Shown here: positions 16,624 through 23,922 of the stretch, one piece after another
Numbering within the stretch: position 1 is the first letter of the stretch
Layout of the letters: each line of letters starts with the position of its first letter
Assembly: GCA_964570865.1 (NCBI GenBank)
Contig: CAZMZM010000027.1
Span: 1-29,669 of the forward strand
Source: WGAL01 sp964570865
GTDB taxonomy: Bacteria > Bacteroidota > Ignavibacteria > Ignavibacteriales > Melioribacteraceae
Length of the DNA: 29,669 nt
Direction of reading: 5' to 3'
The notes under the pieces: model-generated
Seen by the model: only the letters and a program-made list of their open reading frames with translations
What the model was told of the DNA's origin: nothing
Databases searched by the model: none
Translations under genes and position numbers: made by a program

Positions 16624-17277
16624 ATGTTAGTAAGAAAATGGATGAGCAAAAATCCGATCACAACTGATATTAACGACTCTCTTTCCGAAGCGGTTCAAAC
16701 TCTCAAACGCAATAGGATAAAACGATTGCCTGTAATAAAAGACGGTAAACTCGTTGGGATAGTTTCCGATAGAGACTTAAAAGAAGCATCACCTTCTAAA
16801 GTAACTTCATTAGACATTTGGGAAGTTCATTATCTCTTATCAAAGATTAAAATTAAAGATATTTATAAAAAAAATCCATTTACGATTAGAGATGATGCAA
16901 CTGTTGAACAAGCTGCAATATTAATGTTTGACGAAAAAATCGGAGGACTTCCTGTTGTTGACGGTAAAGGTGACTTGGTTGGAATGATTACGGAGCATGA
17001 CGTTCTTAACGCATTGATTAGAATAACCGGAGCCAGGGTGCCAAGTTATCGTGTTTCGATGTGTTTGCCTGACGAAGGCGGAGCTATTAAGGAAGTTTGT
17101 GAAGTGCTTAATAAGTTTCCCCATAAATGTATCAGCATTTTGAATACTTATTATGAAGTTCAAGAAAACCGTCGTTCTGTAATTATCCGTTTCCAAACAG
17201 ATAAAGAAAATGTACCGCAAATAATAGGTATATTAGAACAGAAATTTGACAACGTCCAACTAATTGAAGAGCTGTAA
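16624..17277 (+). CDS. CBS-CBS-ACT domain protein (AcuB-like), last gene of the importer operon
   Basis: A 217-residue soluble protein. Two CBS motifs occupy residues 1-135: MLVRKWMSKNPITT...GIVSDRDLKEA, then IKDIYKKNPFTIRDDA...GMITEHDVLNAL. An ACT-like domain (about 140-217; RVSMCLPDEGGAIKEVCEVL...) follows. CBS pairs bind adenine nucleotides and ACT domains usually bind amino acids, so it looks like an energy and amino-acid sensor, similar to AcuB-type proteins. It is 15 bp downstream of livF with a good ribosome-binding site (AGGAG, seven bases before ATG), so it belongs to the importer operon. No enzymatic domain is present; a regulatory role on transport or on catabolism of the imported compound is inferred. 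Confidence 0.85.
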   Translation: MLVRKWMSKNPITTDINDSLSEAVQTLKRNRIKRLPVIKDGKLVGIVSDRDLKEASPSKVTSLDIWEVHYLLSKIKIKDIYKKNPFTIRDDATVEQAAILMFDEKIGGLPVVDGKGDLVGMITEHDVLNALIRITGARVPSYRVSMCLPDEGGAIKEVCEVLNKFPHKCISILNTYYEVQENRRSVIIRFQTDKENVPQIIGILEQKFDNVQLIEEL

Positions 17278-17310
17278 TCGTAATAATTTATCCTCAATAT
17301 TTGATTAGTT

Positions 17311-17340
17311 AATAGCCCTATTATTAGGGCTATTTTTTTT
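17311..17340 (+). terminator. Intrinsic terminator of the importer operon
   Basis: AATAGCCCTA and TAGGGCTATT form a perfect 10-bp stem with loop TTAT, followed by an uninterrupted T-run to 17340. It lies 33 bases after the CBS-ACT stop, between convergent genes. Confidence 0.9.
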
Positions 17341-17379
17341 GAAATTATGGATGGGGAATTGAGACGTGTTTTTAAATAT

Positions 17380-18156
17380 TTAGTTCTCCTTTTTGATTAA
17401 TTTAATATCGTTCAAAAATGGAAAATTTTCTCTAACATTTTTTACTTCATCGGGATTTATTTCCGCAATTATTACTTCCTCAGCATTTTCTGCTTCGATA
17501 ATCACTTCGCCCATCGGAGATATTATACGGCTACAGCCGTTGTATTCATTATACGGATCATTTAACGTACGGTTAACACCAATAAAATAAGAGAGCTGTT
17601 GGATGGCGTTTGCTTGTGTCAATAGTTTCCAGTGGTTAATTCTCGGTATGGGCCAATTGGCAATATTTACAAGTATTTCAGCTCCATTAAGTGTTAAAAG
17701 TCTGTAAAGTTCGGGGAAACGTAAATCGTAGCAGATCGAAAGCCCGAAGTGGAAATCATTAATTTTAGTTACGACAACTTCTTTGCCCTGGGAATAATAT
17801 TTGTCTTCTTTCCCTAAAGAAAAGGGATGGATTTTTCTGTACCGTGCTTTTATTAATCCGTTTTCATCAAAGTGAATCAGTGTGTTGTAAAACTTGTTTT
17901 CATATTTTTCAATTAATCCGCCGAAGATGTTGATTTTATTGGATGAAGCAAGTTCAATAAACATCTTCATGGAAATGCCGTCTATTTCCTCAGCGAATTT
18001 CTCAGCGTTCATAGTAAAGCCTGTAAGAGTTAATTCGGGGAAAATTAACAATTCGAGTTCATTAAGATTTACTTTGTCGAGTAGTGCTTCAACTTTTTCG
18101 ATTGATTTTTCGGGGTTCTCCCATTCCGGCGATAACTGAACCAAACCTATTTTCAT
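17380..18156 (-). CDS. Carbon-nitrogen hydrolase, omega-amidase-like (nitrilase superfamily)
   Basis: A 258-residue cytosolic amidase with the nitrilase catalytic triad: Glu41 in FPELTLTGF, Lys108 in YRKIHPF and Cys142 in CYDLRFPELYR. The CYDLRFPELYR segment and length match the YafV/NIT2 omega-amidase branch, which hydrolyses 2-oxoglutaramate or 2-oxosuccinamate formed by glutamine or asparagine transamination. Within this superfamily, exact substrate assignment from motifs is uncertain. It is convergent with the importer operon and separated from trmH by about 180 bp, so it is probably transcribed alone. Confidence 0.85.
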   Translation of the reverse strand: MKIGLVQLSPEWENPEKSIEKVEALLDKVNLNELELLIFPELTLTGFTMNAEKFAEEIDGISMKMFIELASSNKINIFGGLIEKYENKFYNTLIHFDENGLIKARYRKIHPFSLGKEDKYYSQGKEVVVTKINDFHFGLSICYDLRFPELYRLLTLNGAEILVNIANWPIPRINHWKLLTQANAIQQLSYFIGVNRTLNDPYNEYNGCSRIISPMGEVIIEAENAEEVIIAEINPDEVKNVRENFPFLNDIKLIKKEN

Positions 18157-18335
18157 AATTTATTCACTCCTATGAAATGAAATTACAACTTTTATTTCAA
18201 ACATAATGCAAATGGATCTCATCTGCAAAAAACAATTTCCAATTAATTTAATGTGAAATAAGAGTAAGAGATTAGTTCTAAAATAACAATTGGTCGCTAT
18301 GGGGAATTCTACATGTTACGGAGTATTTGGAATAA

Positions 18336-18926
18336 TTATTTATCACACCATTCGTCAATCATGGATTCTACCTTGTCTTCAGGCAATTCAGGGTTTTCGT
18401 ACATTCCCTTTAACATTCGTTGGCGTTGGGCTTCGTAAAGCGTTACAGCTGTTGCTACCGACACGTTTAAGCTTTGTATCATTCCGCGCATAGGAATATA
18501 AATTGTTCCGTCGGATAGTTTAGCGGCTTCTTCAGAAACGCCGCGATGCTCGTTACCCATTACGATTGCAACTTTCTCTGTGAAATCAATATCGTAAATA
18601 CTTTTAGCGTTTTCGTCAAGTAGAGTGGAATAGATTTTAAACCCTTCATTTTTCAGTGATTTAAAACATTCTTCGGTATTTGAAAAATGCTCTTTCTCAA
18701 TCCATTTGTTGGCTGAAGATGATGAGATACGGCTAATTTTCGGGAACTTCTCCTGAGTATATAGAAGGGAGATTTTAGAAACGCCCACTGCATCGCATGT
18801 GCGAAAAATAGCGCTTACGTTGTGCGGATCATGTACGTTTTCAACTACTACTCGTAATGAATGCTGACGCGCTTTTACAACATTAATTATTTTATTTAAT
18901 CTGCGTTCGGTTAAAAATTGTCTCAT
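18336..18926 (-). CDS. trmH: TrmH-type (SpoU family) tRNA/rRNA 2'-O-methyltransferase
   Basis: A 196-residue SPOUT methyltransferase that uses S-adenosylmethionine to methylate a ribose 2'-OH, most likely guanosine 18 of tRNA. Motif 1 is DPHNVSAIFRTCDAVG with catalytic Arg42. Motif 2 is VMGNEHRGVSEE near residues 122-132. Motif 3 is IPMRGMIQSLNVSVATAV near 144-161, forming the knotted cofactor pocket. The N-terminal RRLNKIINVVKARQ and C-terminal helix are as in TrmH. Its ATG overlaps the preceding gene's stop (ATGA), placing it at the end of the folD-deoC transcript. Confidence 0.88.
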   Translation of the reverse strand: MRQFLTERRLNKIINVVKARQHSLRVVVENVHDPHNVSAIFRTCDAVGVSKISLLYTQEKFPKISRISSSSANKWIEKEHFSNTEECFKSLKNEGFKIYSTLLDENAKSIYDIDFTEKVAIVMGNEHRGVSEEAAKLSDGTIYIPMRGMIQSLNVSVATAVTLYEAQRQRMLKGMYENPELPEDKVESMIDEWCDK

Positions 18927-19150
18927 CTTTTGTGGAATACAAGTTTGTAGATAGTTTTGTTCTTTTCATTGCGGGCTTTATCAATTTTAATTTCTTTTTT
19001 CTCTTCAATATTCAAAAAGAAAACAAGTATGTCCAAAATCTTGTCAATAGCTTCTTCTTCTGTGTGCGCCCATGTTTCCGCTTCGTTTAGAGAAGGAACT
19101 TTAGCATCAAATCCGTCATCGGTTTTGGTTACAATTAAATCGAGAATCAT
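18923..19150 (-). CDS. Small HicB-like protein
   Basis: A 75-residue protein whose first part (DGFDAKVPSLNEAETWAHTEEEAIDKI) resembles the partial RNase-H-like beta-beta-alpha fold of HicB antitoxins. The rest is lysine-rich (EEKKEIKIDKARNEKNKTIYKL) and there is no recognisable DNA-binding domain. No HicA toxin is encoded next to it. Its start overlaps the deoC stop by one base and its stop overlaps the trmH start, so it is a genuine, tightly coupled operon member, not a chance frame. Function unknown; an orphan domain protein is more likely than a toxin-antitoxin module. Confidence 0.7.
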   Translation of the reverse strand: MILDLIVTKTDDGFDAKVPSLNEAETWAHTEEEAIDKILDILVFFLNIEEKKEIKIDKARNEKNKTIYKLVFHKR

Positions 19151-20019
19151 TAATATCCTTTCGAATTGTCAACCTGACCGGTAGCAATCTTTACGCTTGC
19201 ACTTGCGCCAATTCTGTCTGCGCCGCTTTCAATCATTTTTCTCGCATCTTCTGCGGAACGGATTCCGCCCGACGCTTTAACTCCCATCGCACTTCCTACA
19301 ACATATTTCATCAGTGCAACATCACCGGCAGTAGCTCCGCCTTTGCTGAAACCTGTTGATGTTTTTACGAAATCCGCTCGTGCTTCTTTTGAAATTAAGC
19401 AGGCTTTAACTTTCTCTTCGTCTGTTAATAATGCGGTTTCAATAATTACTTTACAAATCGCGCCTTTTTTGTGAGCCGCACGAACTACCTGATTTATATC
19501 GTTAAAAACGTAATCGTAATCCCCCGATTTTAATTTGCCAACGTGAATTACCATGTCAATTTCTTCAGCGCCCTGTTCCAATGCTTGTTCGGATTCCCAC
19601 CGTTTTACTTCTGTTGTGGTTGCTCCTAAAGGAAAACCGATAACGGTACAAACTTTTACGTCGGTCGATTTTAAGATGTCGTAACTTTGCTTAACATAAC
19701 TCGGATTGATGCAAACCGAAGCGAAATGATAATCACGCGCCTCAAAGCAAAGCTTTTCAACGTCTTCCGGAGTTGCTTCGGGTTTAAGCAAAGTGTGGTC
19801 AATCATACCGGCAATTTCACTGTTCGGCAATTTTTCTCCAACGCCGGGACCCGCTGCAATTCTATCCGCTCCGGTTTCAATTATGTTTTGAACAGCTTCG
19901 GGTTGGTCTATTATATTACGCTCCCATCCTTCGCAAGTATTGTACGTACAATAAAAATCGTGGAGAGCTTTTTCTGTAAAAACCTGATTTACAACTTTAT
20001 CAATTATTGAACTTCCCAT
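19150..20019 (-). CDS. deoC: Deoxyribose-phosphate aldolase
   Basis: A class-I aldolase that cleaves 2-deoxyribose 5-phosphate to glyceraldehyde 3-phosphate and acetaldehyde in deoxynucleoside catabolism. Numbered from the ATG at 20019: Asp155 in EEIDMVIHVG, the Schiff-base Lys219 in DFVKTSTGF, and Lys248 in VKASGGIR. At 289 residues it is longer than the roughly 220-260 of typical DeoC because about 70 residues precede the core, which starts at IAGMIDHTLLKP. A TTG at 20025 would add two residues and overlap the folD stop; the ATG, two bases after that stop, is preferred. It is co-transcribed with folD upstream and the HicB-like and trmH genes downstream. Confidence 0.93.
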   Translation of the reverse strand: MGSSIIDKVVNQVFTEKALHDFYCTYNTCEGWERNIIDQPEAVQNIIETGADRIAAGPGVGEKLPNSEIAGMIDHTLLKPEATPEDVEKLCFEARDYHFASVCINPSYVKQSYDILKSTDVKVCTVIGFPLGATTTEVKRWESEQALEQGAEEIDMVIHVGKLKSGDYDYVFNDINQVVRAAHKKGAICKVIIETALLTDEEKVKACLISKEARADFVKTSTGFSKGGATAGDVALMKYVVGSAMGVKASGGIRSAEDARKMIESGADRIGASASVKIATGQVDNSKGY

Positions 20020-20021
20020 TA

Positions 20022-20912
20022 TCAATTCTCTTTTTGTTTTAAAAATGCATTATAAGTATTTTGAAGAAGCATTGCAATAGTCATTCTTCCTACGCCGCCG
20101 GGAACGGGAGTAATATAAGACGCTTTTTTCGAAACGGTTTCAAAATCAACATCTCCAACAATTCGATATCCTTTTTTTGCGGAAGTGTCATTTATTCTGT
20201 TTATTCCGACATCAATCACAACCACGCCGTCTTTTACCATTTCCGCTGTAATAAAATTGGCTTTTCCGATTGCGGCAATTAGTATATCGGCTTGTTTTGT
20301 ATAGTGCGAAATATCCTTGGCAGCCGAGTGGACAACGGTAACAATTGCATTTGCATCTTCCTTTTTCTGGAGCATCATATTTGCAATCGGCTTGCCGACA
20401 ATATTACTTCTTCCGACAACAACTACATGTTTCCCTTTAGTTTCAATATTGTAGCGTTTCAAAATTTCAACAATTCCGTAAGGAGTGCATGGATAATATG
20501 TTTCCTCGCCAACGACTAACTTCCCGACATTTACAGGATGAAATCCGTCAACATCTTTCGCGGGAAGAATTGCTTCAATTATTTTCTCTTCCGAAATATG
20601 CTTGGGAAGCGGGAGTTGAACCAATATTCCGTTATACTCGGAATTATGATTATAGTTTTCTACAATTTTAAGCAGTTCTTCTTGAGTTGTATTTTCCGGA
20701 AGGAATTCAACTTTGGAGTTTATCCCGACTTTCTCACAAGCTTTTTGTTTTGATTTTACATAAACTTGCGATGCGGGATCGTTGCCGACCAAAATTGCCA
20801 CAAGTCCCGGAATACCTAATCCATTGGCTTTGGCGGCTTCAATCTTAGAAGCTAATTCCGCTTTAATTTCCGCGGATAATTTTTTCCCGTCTAATATTTG
20901 TCCGTAACTCAT
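20022..20912 (-). CDS. folD: Bifunctional methylenetetrahydrofolate dehydrogenase / methenyl-THF cyclohydrolase
   Basis: A 296-residue cytosolic one-carbon enzyme that interconverts 5,10-methylene-, 5,10-methenyl- and 10-formyl-tetrahydrofolate with NADP. It has SQVYVKSKQKACEKVGI with Tyr51 and catalytic Lys55, the folate-site segment GILVQLPLPKHI, PCTPYGIVEIL, the dinucleotide-binding GRSNIVGKPIANMML and the C-terminal signature TPVPGGVGRMTIAMLLQNT. Length is normal. It starts 27 bp after the YmdB-type gene and leads directly into deoC. Confidence 0.96.
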   Translation of the reverse strand: MSYGQILDGKKLSAEIKAELASKIEAAKANGLGIPGLVAILVGNDPASQVYVKSKQKACEKVGINSKVEFLPENTTQEELLKIVENYNHNSEYNGILVQLPLPKHISEEKIIEAILPAKDVDGFHPVNVGKLVVGEETYYPCTPYGIVEILKRYNIETKGKHVVVVGRSNIVGKPIANMMLQKKEDANAIVTVVHSAAKDISHYTKQADILIAAIGKANFITAEMVKDGVVVIDVGINRINDTSAKKGYRIVGDVDFETVSKKASYITPVPGGVGRMTIAMLLQNTYNAFLKQKEN

Positions 20913-20939
20913 TGTTAATATTCCATCTTAAATAATTCT

Positions 20940-21731
20940 CTATTTGTCAAATTCCGGAATGAAAATCCTTTCGATTTCCGTTGCACGTCCCGTTTCAGCA
21001 TCGACTTTTGCCGCAATACCGGCAAGATGAAGGTTATCTAGTGCCGTTTGGTATTTTTGCGGAGTTGCGTACAAAAAGCGATTAACGGCAGCTTCGGTTT
21101 TCATGCCGATTACAGAATCGTATGGTCCGGTCATTCCAACATCGGTTATGTAAGCCATTCCGTTGGCTGTAATTCGTTCGTCGGCGGTTTGAATGTGAGT
21201 GTGCGTACCGACAAAAACGGATACATCCTTTTCAATGTACGCTGCGAGAGCTAATTTTTCAGCTGTTGTTTCAGCGTGAAAATCGACAAAAATATTTTTT
21301 GTTTCTTGTTTAATTTTCTTTAAGATTCGTTCGGCAGAACGGAAAGGGCAATCTATTGAGGGCATAAATGCTCGTCCCTGCAAATTAAGAACCGCAACTT
21401 TTCCTTTTTTTGTTTCCGCGATGTAATAGCCGTTGCCGTAAGTACCGTACGGGTAATTTAACGGACGTAAAACTTTATTGTTTTTTTTCATGTATTCTTG
21501 AGATTGGCGTTTATCCCAAGAATGGTTGCCGCCTGTAATTACGTCAACACCCAAATTGAATAGTATTGAGCCTTCTTTTTCAGTGCATCCTTTCCCATCG
21601 GCTGAATTTTCGGCATTTACAATTACTAAATCCGCATTATATTTTTTCTTTAATCCCGGCAGCCATGTTTCAACCATGTTCATTCCGGGTGTTCCGACAA
21701 CATCACCGATAAATAATATATTAATTTGCAT
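20940..21731 (-). CDS. YmdB-type metallophosphoesterase (2',3'-cyclic-nucleotide phosphodiesterase)
   Basis: A 263-residue member of the YmdB/TIGR00282 family of two-metal phosphoesterases. Metal-ligand positions are visible: Asp10 (FIGDVVG), Glu41-Asn42 (NAENSADGKG), Asn69-His70 (GGNHSWDK), His152 (VDFHAETTAEK), His177 and His179 (GTHTHIQTAD). The Bacillus homologue hydrolyses cyclic mononucleotides and influences biofilm and motility decisions; the role here is inferred from the family. It is the first gene of the minus-strand folD-deoC-trmH group. Confidence 0.9.
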   Translation of the reverse strand: MQINILFIGDVVGTPGMNMVETWLPGLKKKYNADLVIVNAENSADGKGCTEKEGSILFNLGVDVITGGNHSWDKRQSQEYMKKNNKVLRPLNYPYGTYGNGYYIAETKKGKVAVLNLQGRAFMPSIDCPFRSAERILKKIKQETKNIFVDFHAETTAEKLALAAYIEKDVSVFVGTHTHIQTADERITANGMAYITDVGMTGPYDSVIGMKTEAAVNRFLYATPQKYQTALDNLHLAGIAAKVDAETGRATEIERIFIPEFDK

Positions 21732-21873
21732 ATTTCCCTTATTGGGGGTAACCCCGATTAAATAAAATAAATTTTTAAGATGTTAAATATATCGAAAAGC
21801 GAATAAATATTATGATTGAATTTTACATGATATCAATTTAATAATTAGCAATAACAGCATCCATTCCTAATCC

Positions 21874-21894
21874 TCCGTTCGTCGGGAGGCGGAA
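21874..21894. repeat. 21-nt dispersed element, copy 1
   Basis: TCCGTTCGTCGGGAGGCGGA plus A matches 18 of 21 bases of a second copy at 26522-26542. It contains CCTCC/GGAGG and TTCC/GGAA-type complementary ends that could form a small hairpin. It lies in the 181-bp gap between the YmdB-type gene and bshC, which otherwise shows only AT-rich sequence. Confidence 0.45.
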
Positions 21895-21912
21895 CATAGT
21901 TTATCAATCATA

Positions 21913-23541
21913 TTATAGTGTTATTATTTGTTCTTCAAAGCTGTTAATGGAGATTTCGTTATAAATAAGTTTTAGTATATCTAATCCGTATTTGTTAGCA
22001 AAGTAAGCAAAGTTGATAACATCTTCCTGCAGTTTGTTGTTAGGCATGAACTGATGTTTCAGTAATTTGGAGTGCCGGATAACAGCCTGCATTTTCGACG
22101 AATTAGAACTTTCCGCTTTTGTTCTGAGGATACCCATCAATTTCAAAATTCCATCCCGAACTTCTTTTGCATCTTTTGATAAGTCCGGATCAATTGCGAA
22201 AAGTTTTTCTTTTAATCGATCTAATGTAAAGTCAATCTCATGTTCGGTTTCGTCAAAAATTTTGCCTACTTGAGAAGTAGGATCCGAACTTAATATTTTG
22301 GCGGTAAGTTCTTTTTCGTCTAACAAAAATATGTCTCTGTATTTCAATTTGTAAAGGTCAATCTTTTTCTGTAAAAAAGTTTCGTTTAACGTTACGAAAG
22401 CTCTCGGGAAAAGTATCGGCGACTCAATCCCGAAATACTCGTAATATGGAATTAACTGCGGGAAGTAGTTGATTTCATTCGGACCGGCAACGGTAATAGC
22501 AGTCGGAAGAATAAAATCCTGGACTATCGGACGAAGAAAAACATCCGGACTGAGATGCTCAGGTGATTTTGCTATCAATTCGTTTAGTTCGGCTTCGGAA
22601 ATAATTTTGCGTTTTGTGCCTATTCTGAATCCTTTCTCGTGCGGTTCAAGACGGTATCTCCGACCGTTTTCAAAAATGTAAAGATTAACCGGATGTATCT
22701 TTAACTGTACATGATATTCCGCTTCAAGACGAGCGCTTCTTTGAATGGCAAGGAGTGAAAGGGCTTCCCAGTTTTTAACGGTTTCCGTAAAAATATCACG
22801 CGCTAAACTTTTAGTCTCGCTCATGTTAAAATCAAATATAATTAAACCGTATTCGTCAAAAATATTAAACAGTAATTTCCGGAATGCTTCGGTAAAAGTT
22901 TTTCCTTCCATAAAAGTGTTTTTTAGGAGATTTTTCAATTCATCTGTGTATTCGGTTTTTTTCAGAAGGGATAAGAGATTATCAATTGAATTGTCAATAT
23001 TTGAGCCTAAAATAATATCACCGACACTGTTTAAGTTGTCTTCGGGATTTACCGCACCGGAATACTCAACTTTTTTTATCTGATTATCTTTTGTATAAGT
23101 GTAGATTTTATTTGCATTTTCTAATCCATGGTCTTCGCCTTCAAGCCAAAAAATCGGCACAAAATTAATCTCTTCGTATTTTTCTTTAAGTTGTGTCGTT
23201 AGTTTGATTGCGGTAATTATTTTATATAAATAGTTTAAAGGTCCGCCGAATAAACCAAGCTGCTGAGCAGTAACTACCGCAAGGGTTTTATTAGACAGAA
23301 GGGAATTAATGTTCTTTTTTGTGAGCTGGGAAGGGGAATAGCTTTTATACTGCGATTTAATTATTTCAACCAATTTTTGTCTGTGAAGTAAATTCCGCTC
23401 CGAAGTAATTGTAAGATGGTGTTCAATTGTTTCCTCATCACGGAAGTTTTTTAGGTAGTATTTCTCTACGTTTTCAAATTCGTAAAGATAATCGAGCATT
23501 AAATTTTTTGGTCCGGGAATATCACTTAGATTAATAAACAT
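21913..23541 (-). CDS. bshC: Bacillithiol biosynthesis cysteine-adding enzyme BshC
   Basis: A 542-residue homologue of BshC (formerly YllA), the enzyme that adds cysteine to GlcN-malate in the last step of bacillithiol synthesis. Recognisable family segments are LAVVTAQQLGLFGGPLNYLYKIITAIKL near residues 88-115, FVPIFWLEGEDHGLENANKI, the DVFLRPIVQDFILPTAITVAGPNEINYFPQL segment with its GPNE motif, and a long C-terminal coiled coil. Length is typical. Presence of BshC predicts that the organism uses bacillithiol as a low-molecular-weight thiol; bshA and bshB are not in this window. Confidence 0.93.
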   Translation of the reverse strand: MFINLSDIPGPKNLMLDYLYEFENVEKYYLKNFRDEETIEHHLTITSERNLLHRQKLVEIIKSQYKSYSPSQLTKKNINSLLSNKTLAVVTAQQLGLFGGPLNYLYKIITAIKLTTQLKEKYEEINFVPIFWLEGEDHGLENANKIYTYTKDNQIKKVEYSGAVNPEDNLNSVGDIILGSNIDNSIDNLLSLLKKTEYTDELKNLLKNTFMEGKTFTEAFRKLLFNIFDEYGLIIFDFNMSETKSLARDIFTETVKNWEALSLLAIQRSARLEAEYHVQLKIHPVNLYIFENGRRYRLEPHEKGFRIGTKRKIISEAELNELIAKSPEHLSPDVFLRPIVQDFILPTAITVAGPNEINYFPQLIPYYEYFGIESPILFPRAFVTLNETFLQKKIDLYKLKYRDIFLLDEKELTAKILSSDPTSQVGKIFDETEHEIDFTLDRLKEKLFAIDPDLSKDAKEVRDGILKLMGILRTKAESSNSSKMQAVIRHSKLLKHQFMPNNKLQEDVINFAYFANKYGLDILKLIYNEISINSFEEQIITL

Positions 23542-23614
23542 ATTGCCTGCATTAGTTATTAAAATGTTAATTCTAAAAATATAAAAAATGAAATACTTTT
23601 TAGATTAAATTTTA

Positions 23615-23642
23615 TTACAAGTGTGATAAATCACACTCGTAA
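23615..23642. promoter_or_regulatory. 28-bp inverted repeat upstream of bshC
   Basis: TTACAAGTGTGA and TCACACTCGTAA form 12-bp arms with one mismatch around TAAA. It begins one base beyond the stop of the 70-aa minus-strand frame and about 75 bp before the bshC start. It could terminate the small gene, although only scattered T residues follow on the minus strand, or serve as an operator; the core TGTGAT-AA-ATCACA resembles CRP/FNR-family sites but with tighter spacing. Confidence 0.45.
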
Positions 23643-23643
23643 T

Positions 23644-23856
23644 TCAAATATAATAGTTAGTGTAATCGAAATCGGTTTCGGCGTTTAACTTTCGGATTAT
23701 GTCCGACTTGTATGCTGCTAAATCAGTATAACGTAATCCGAAGAAATATTTGAAGATGAGCAATTCAAAATCGGCAATACAGGAAGCAGTTCTCTTGAAC
23801 AATGCGTGCTTGACAGGCGGAAGGAAGAAAAACAATAATTCGAAAAGTAATTTCAT
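23644..23856 (-). CDS. Possible small protein of unknown function
   Basis: A 70-residue frame beginning MKLLFELLFFFLPPVKHALF, which could be a membrane segment, followed by a mixed polar part (LRYTDLAAYKSDIIRKLNAE). It fills an otherwise empty gap and an inverted repeat starts directly after its stop, which favours a real gene. Against it, no ribosome-binding site precedes the ATG and no family is recognised. Confidence 0.35.
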   Translation of the reverse strand: MKLLFELLFFFLPPVKHALFKRTASCIADFELLIFKYFFGLRYTDLAAYKSDIIRKLNAETDFDYTNYYI

Positions 23857-23922
23857 TGTTGTTAATTCATAAAAAAATATTAATAAATAGAGAAATATTA
23901 GATATGAATAAATAATATATTA

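Noticed and set aside
18923..19150. Functional HicAB toxin-antitoxin module
   Set aside because: Only a HicB-like fold is suggested; neighbouring genes are deoC and trmH, with no small HicA-like double-stranded-RNA-binding-fold protein.
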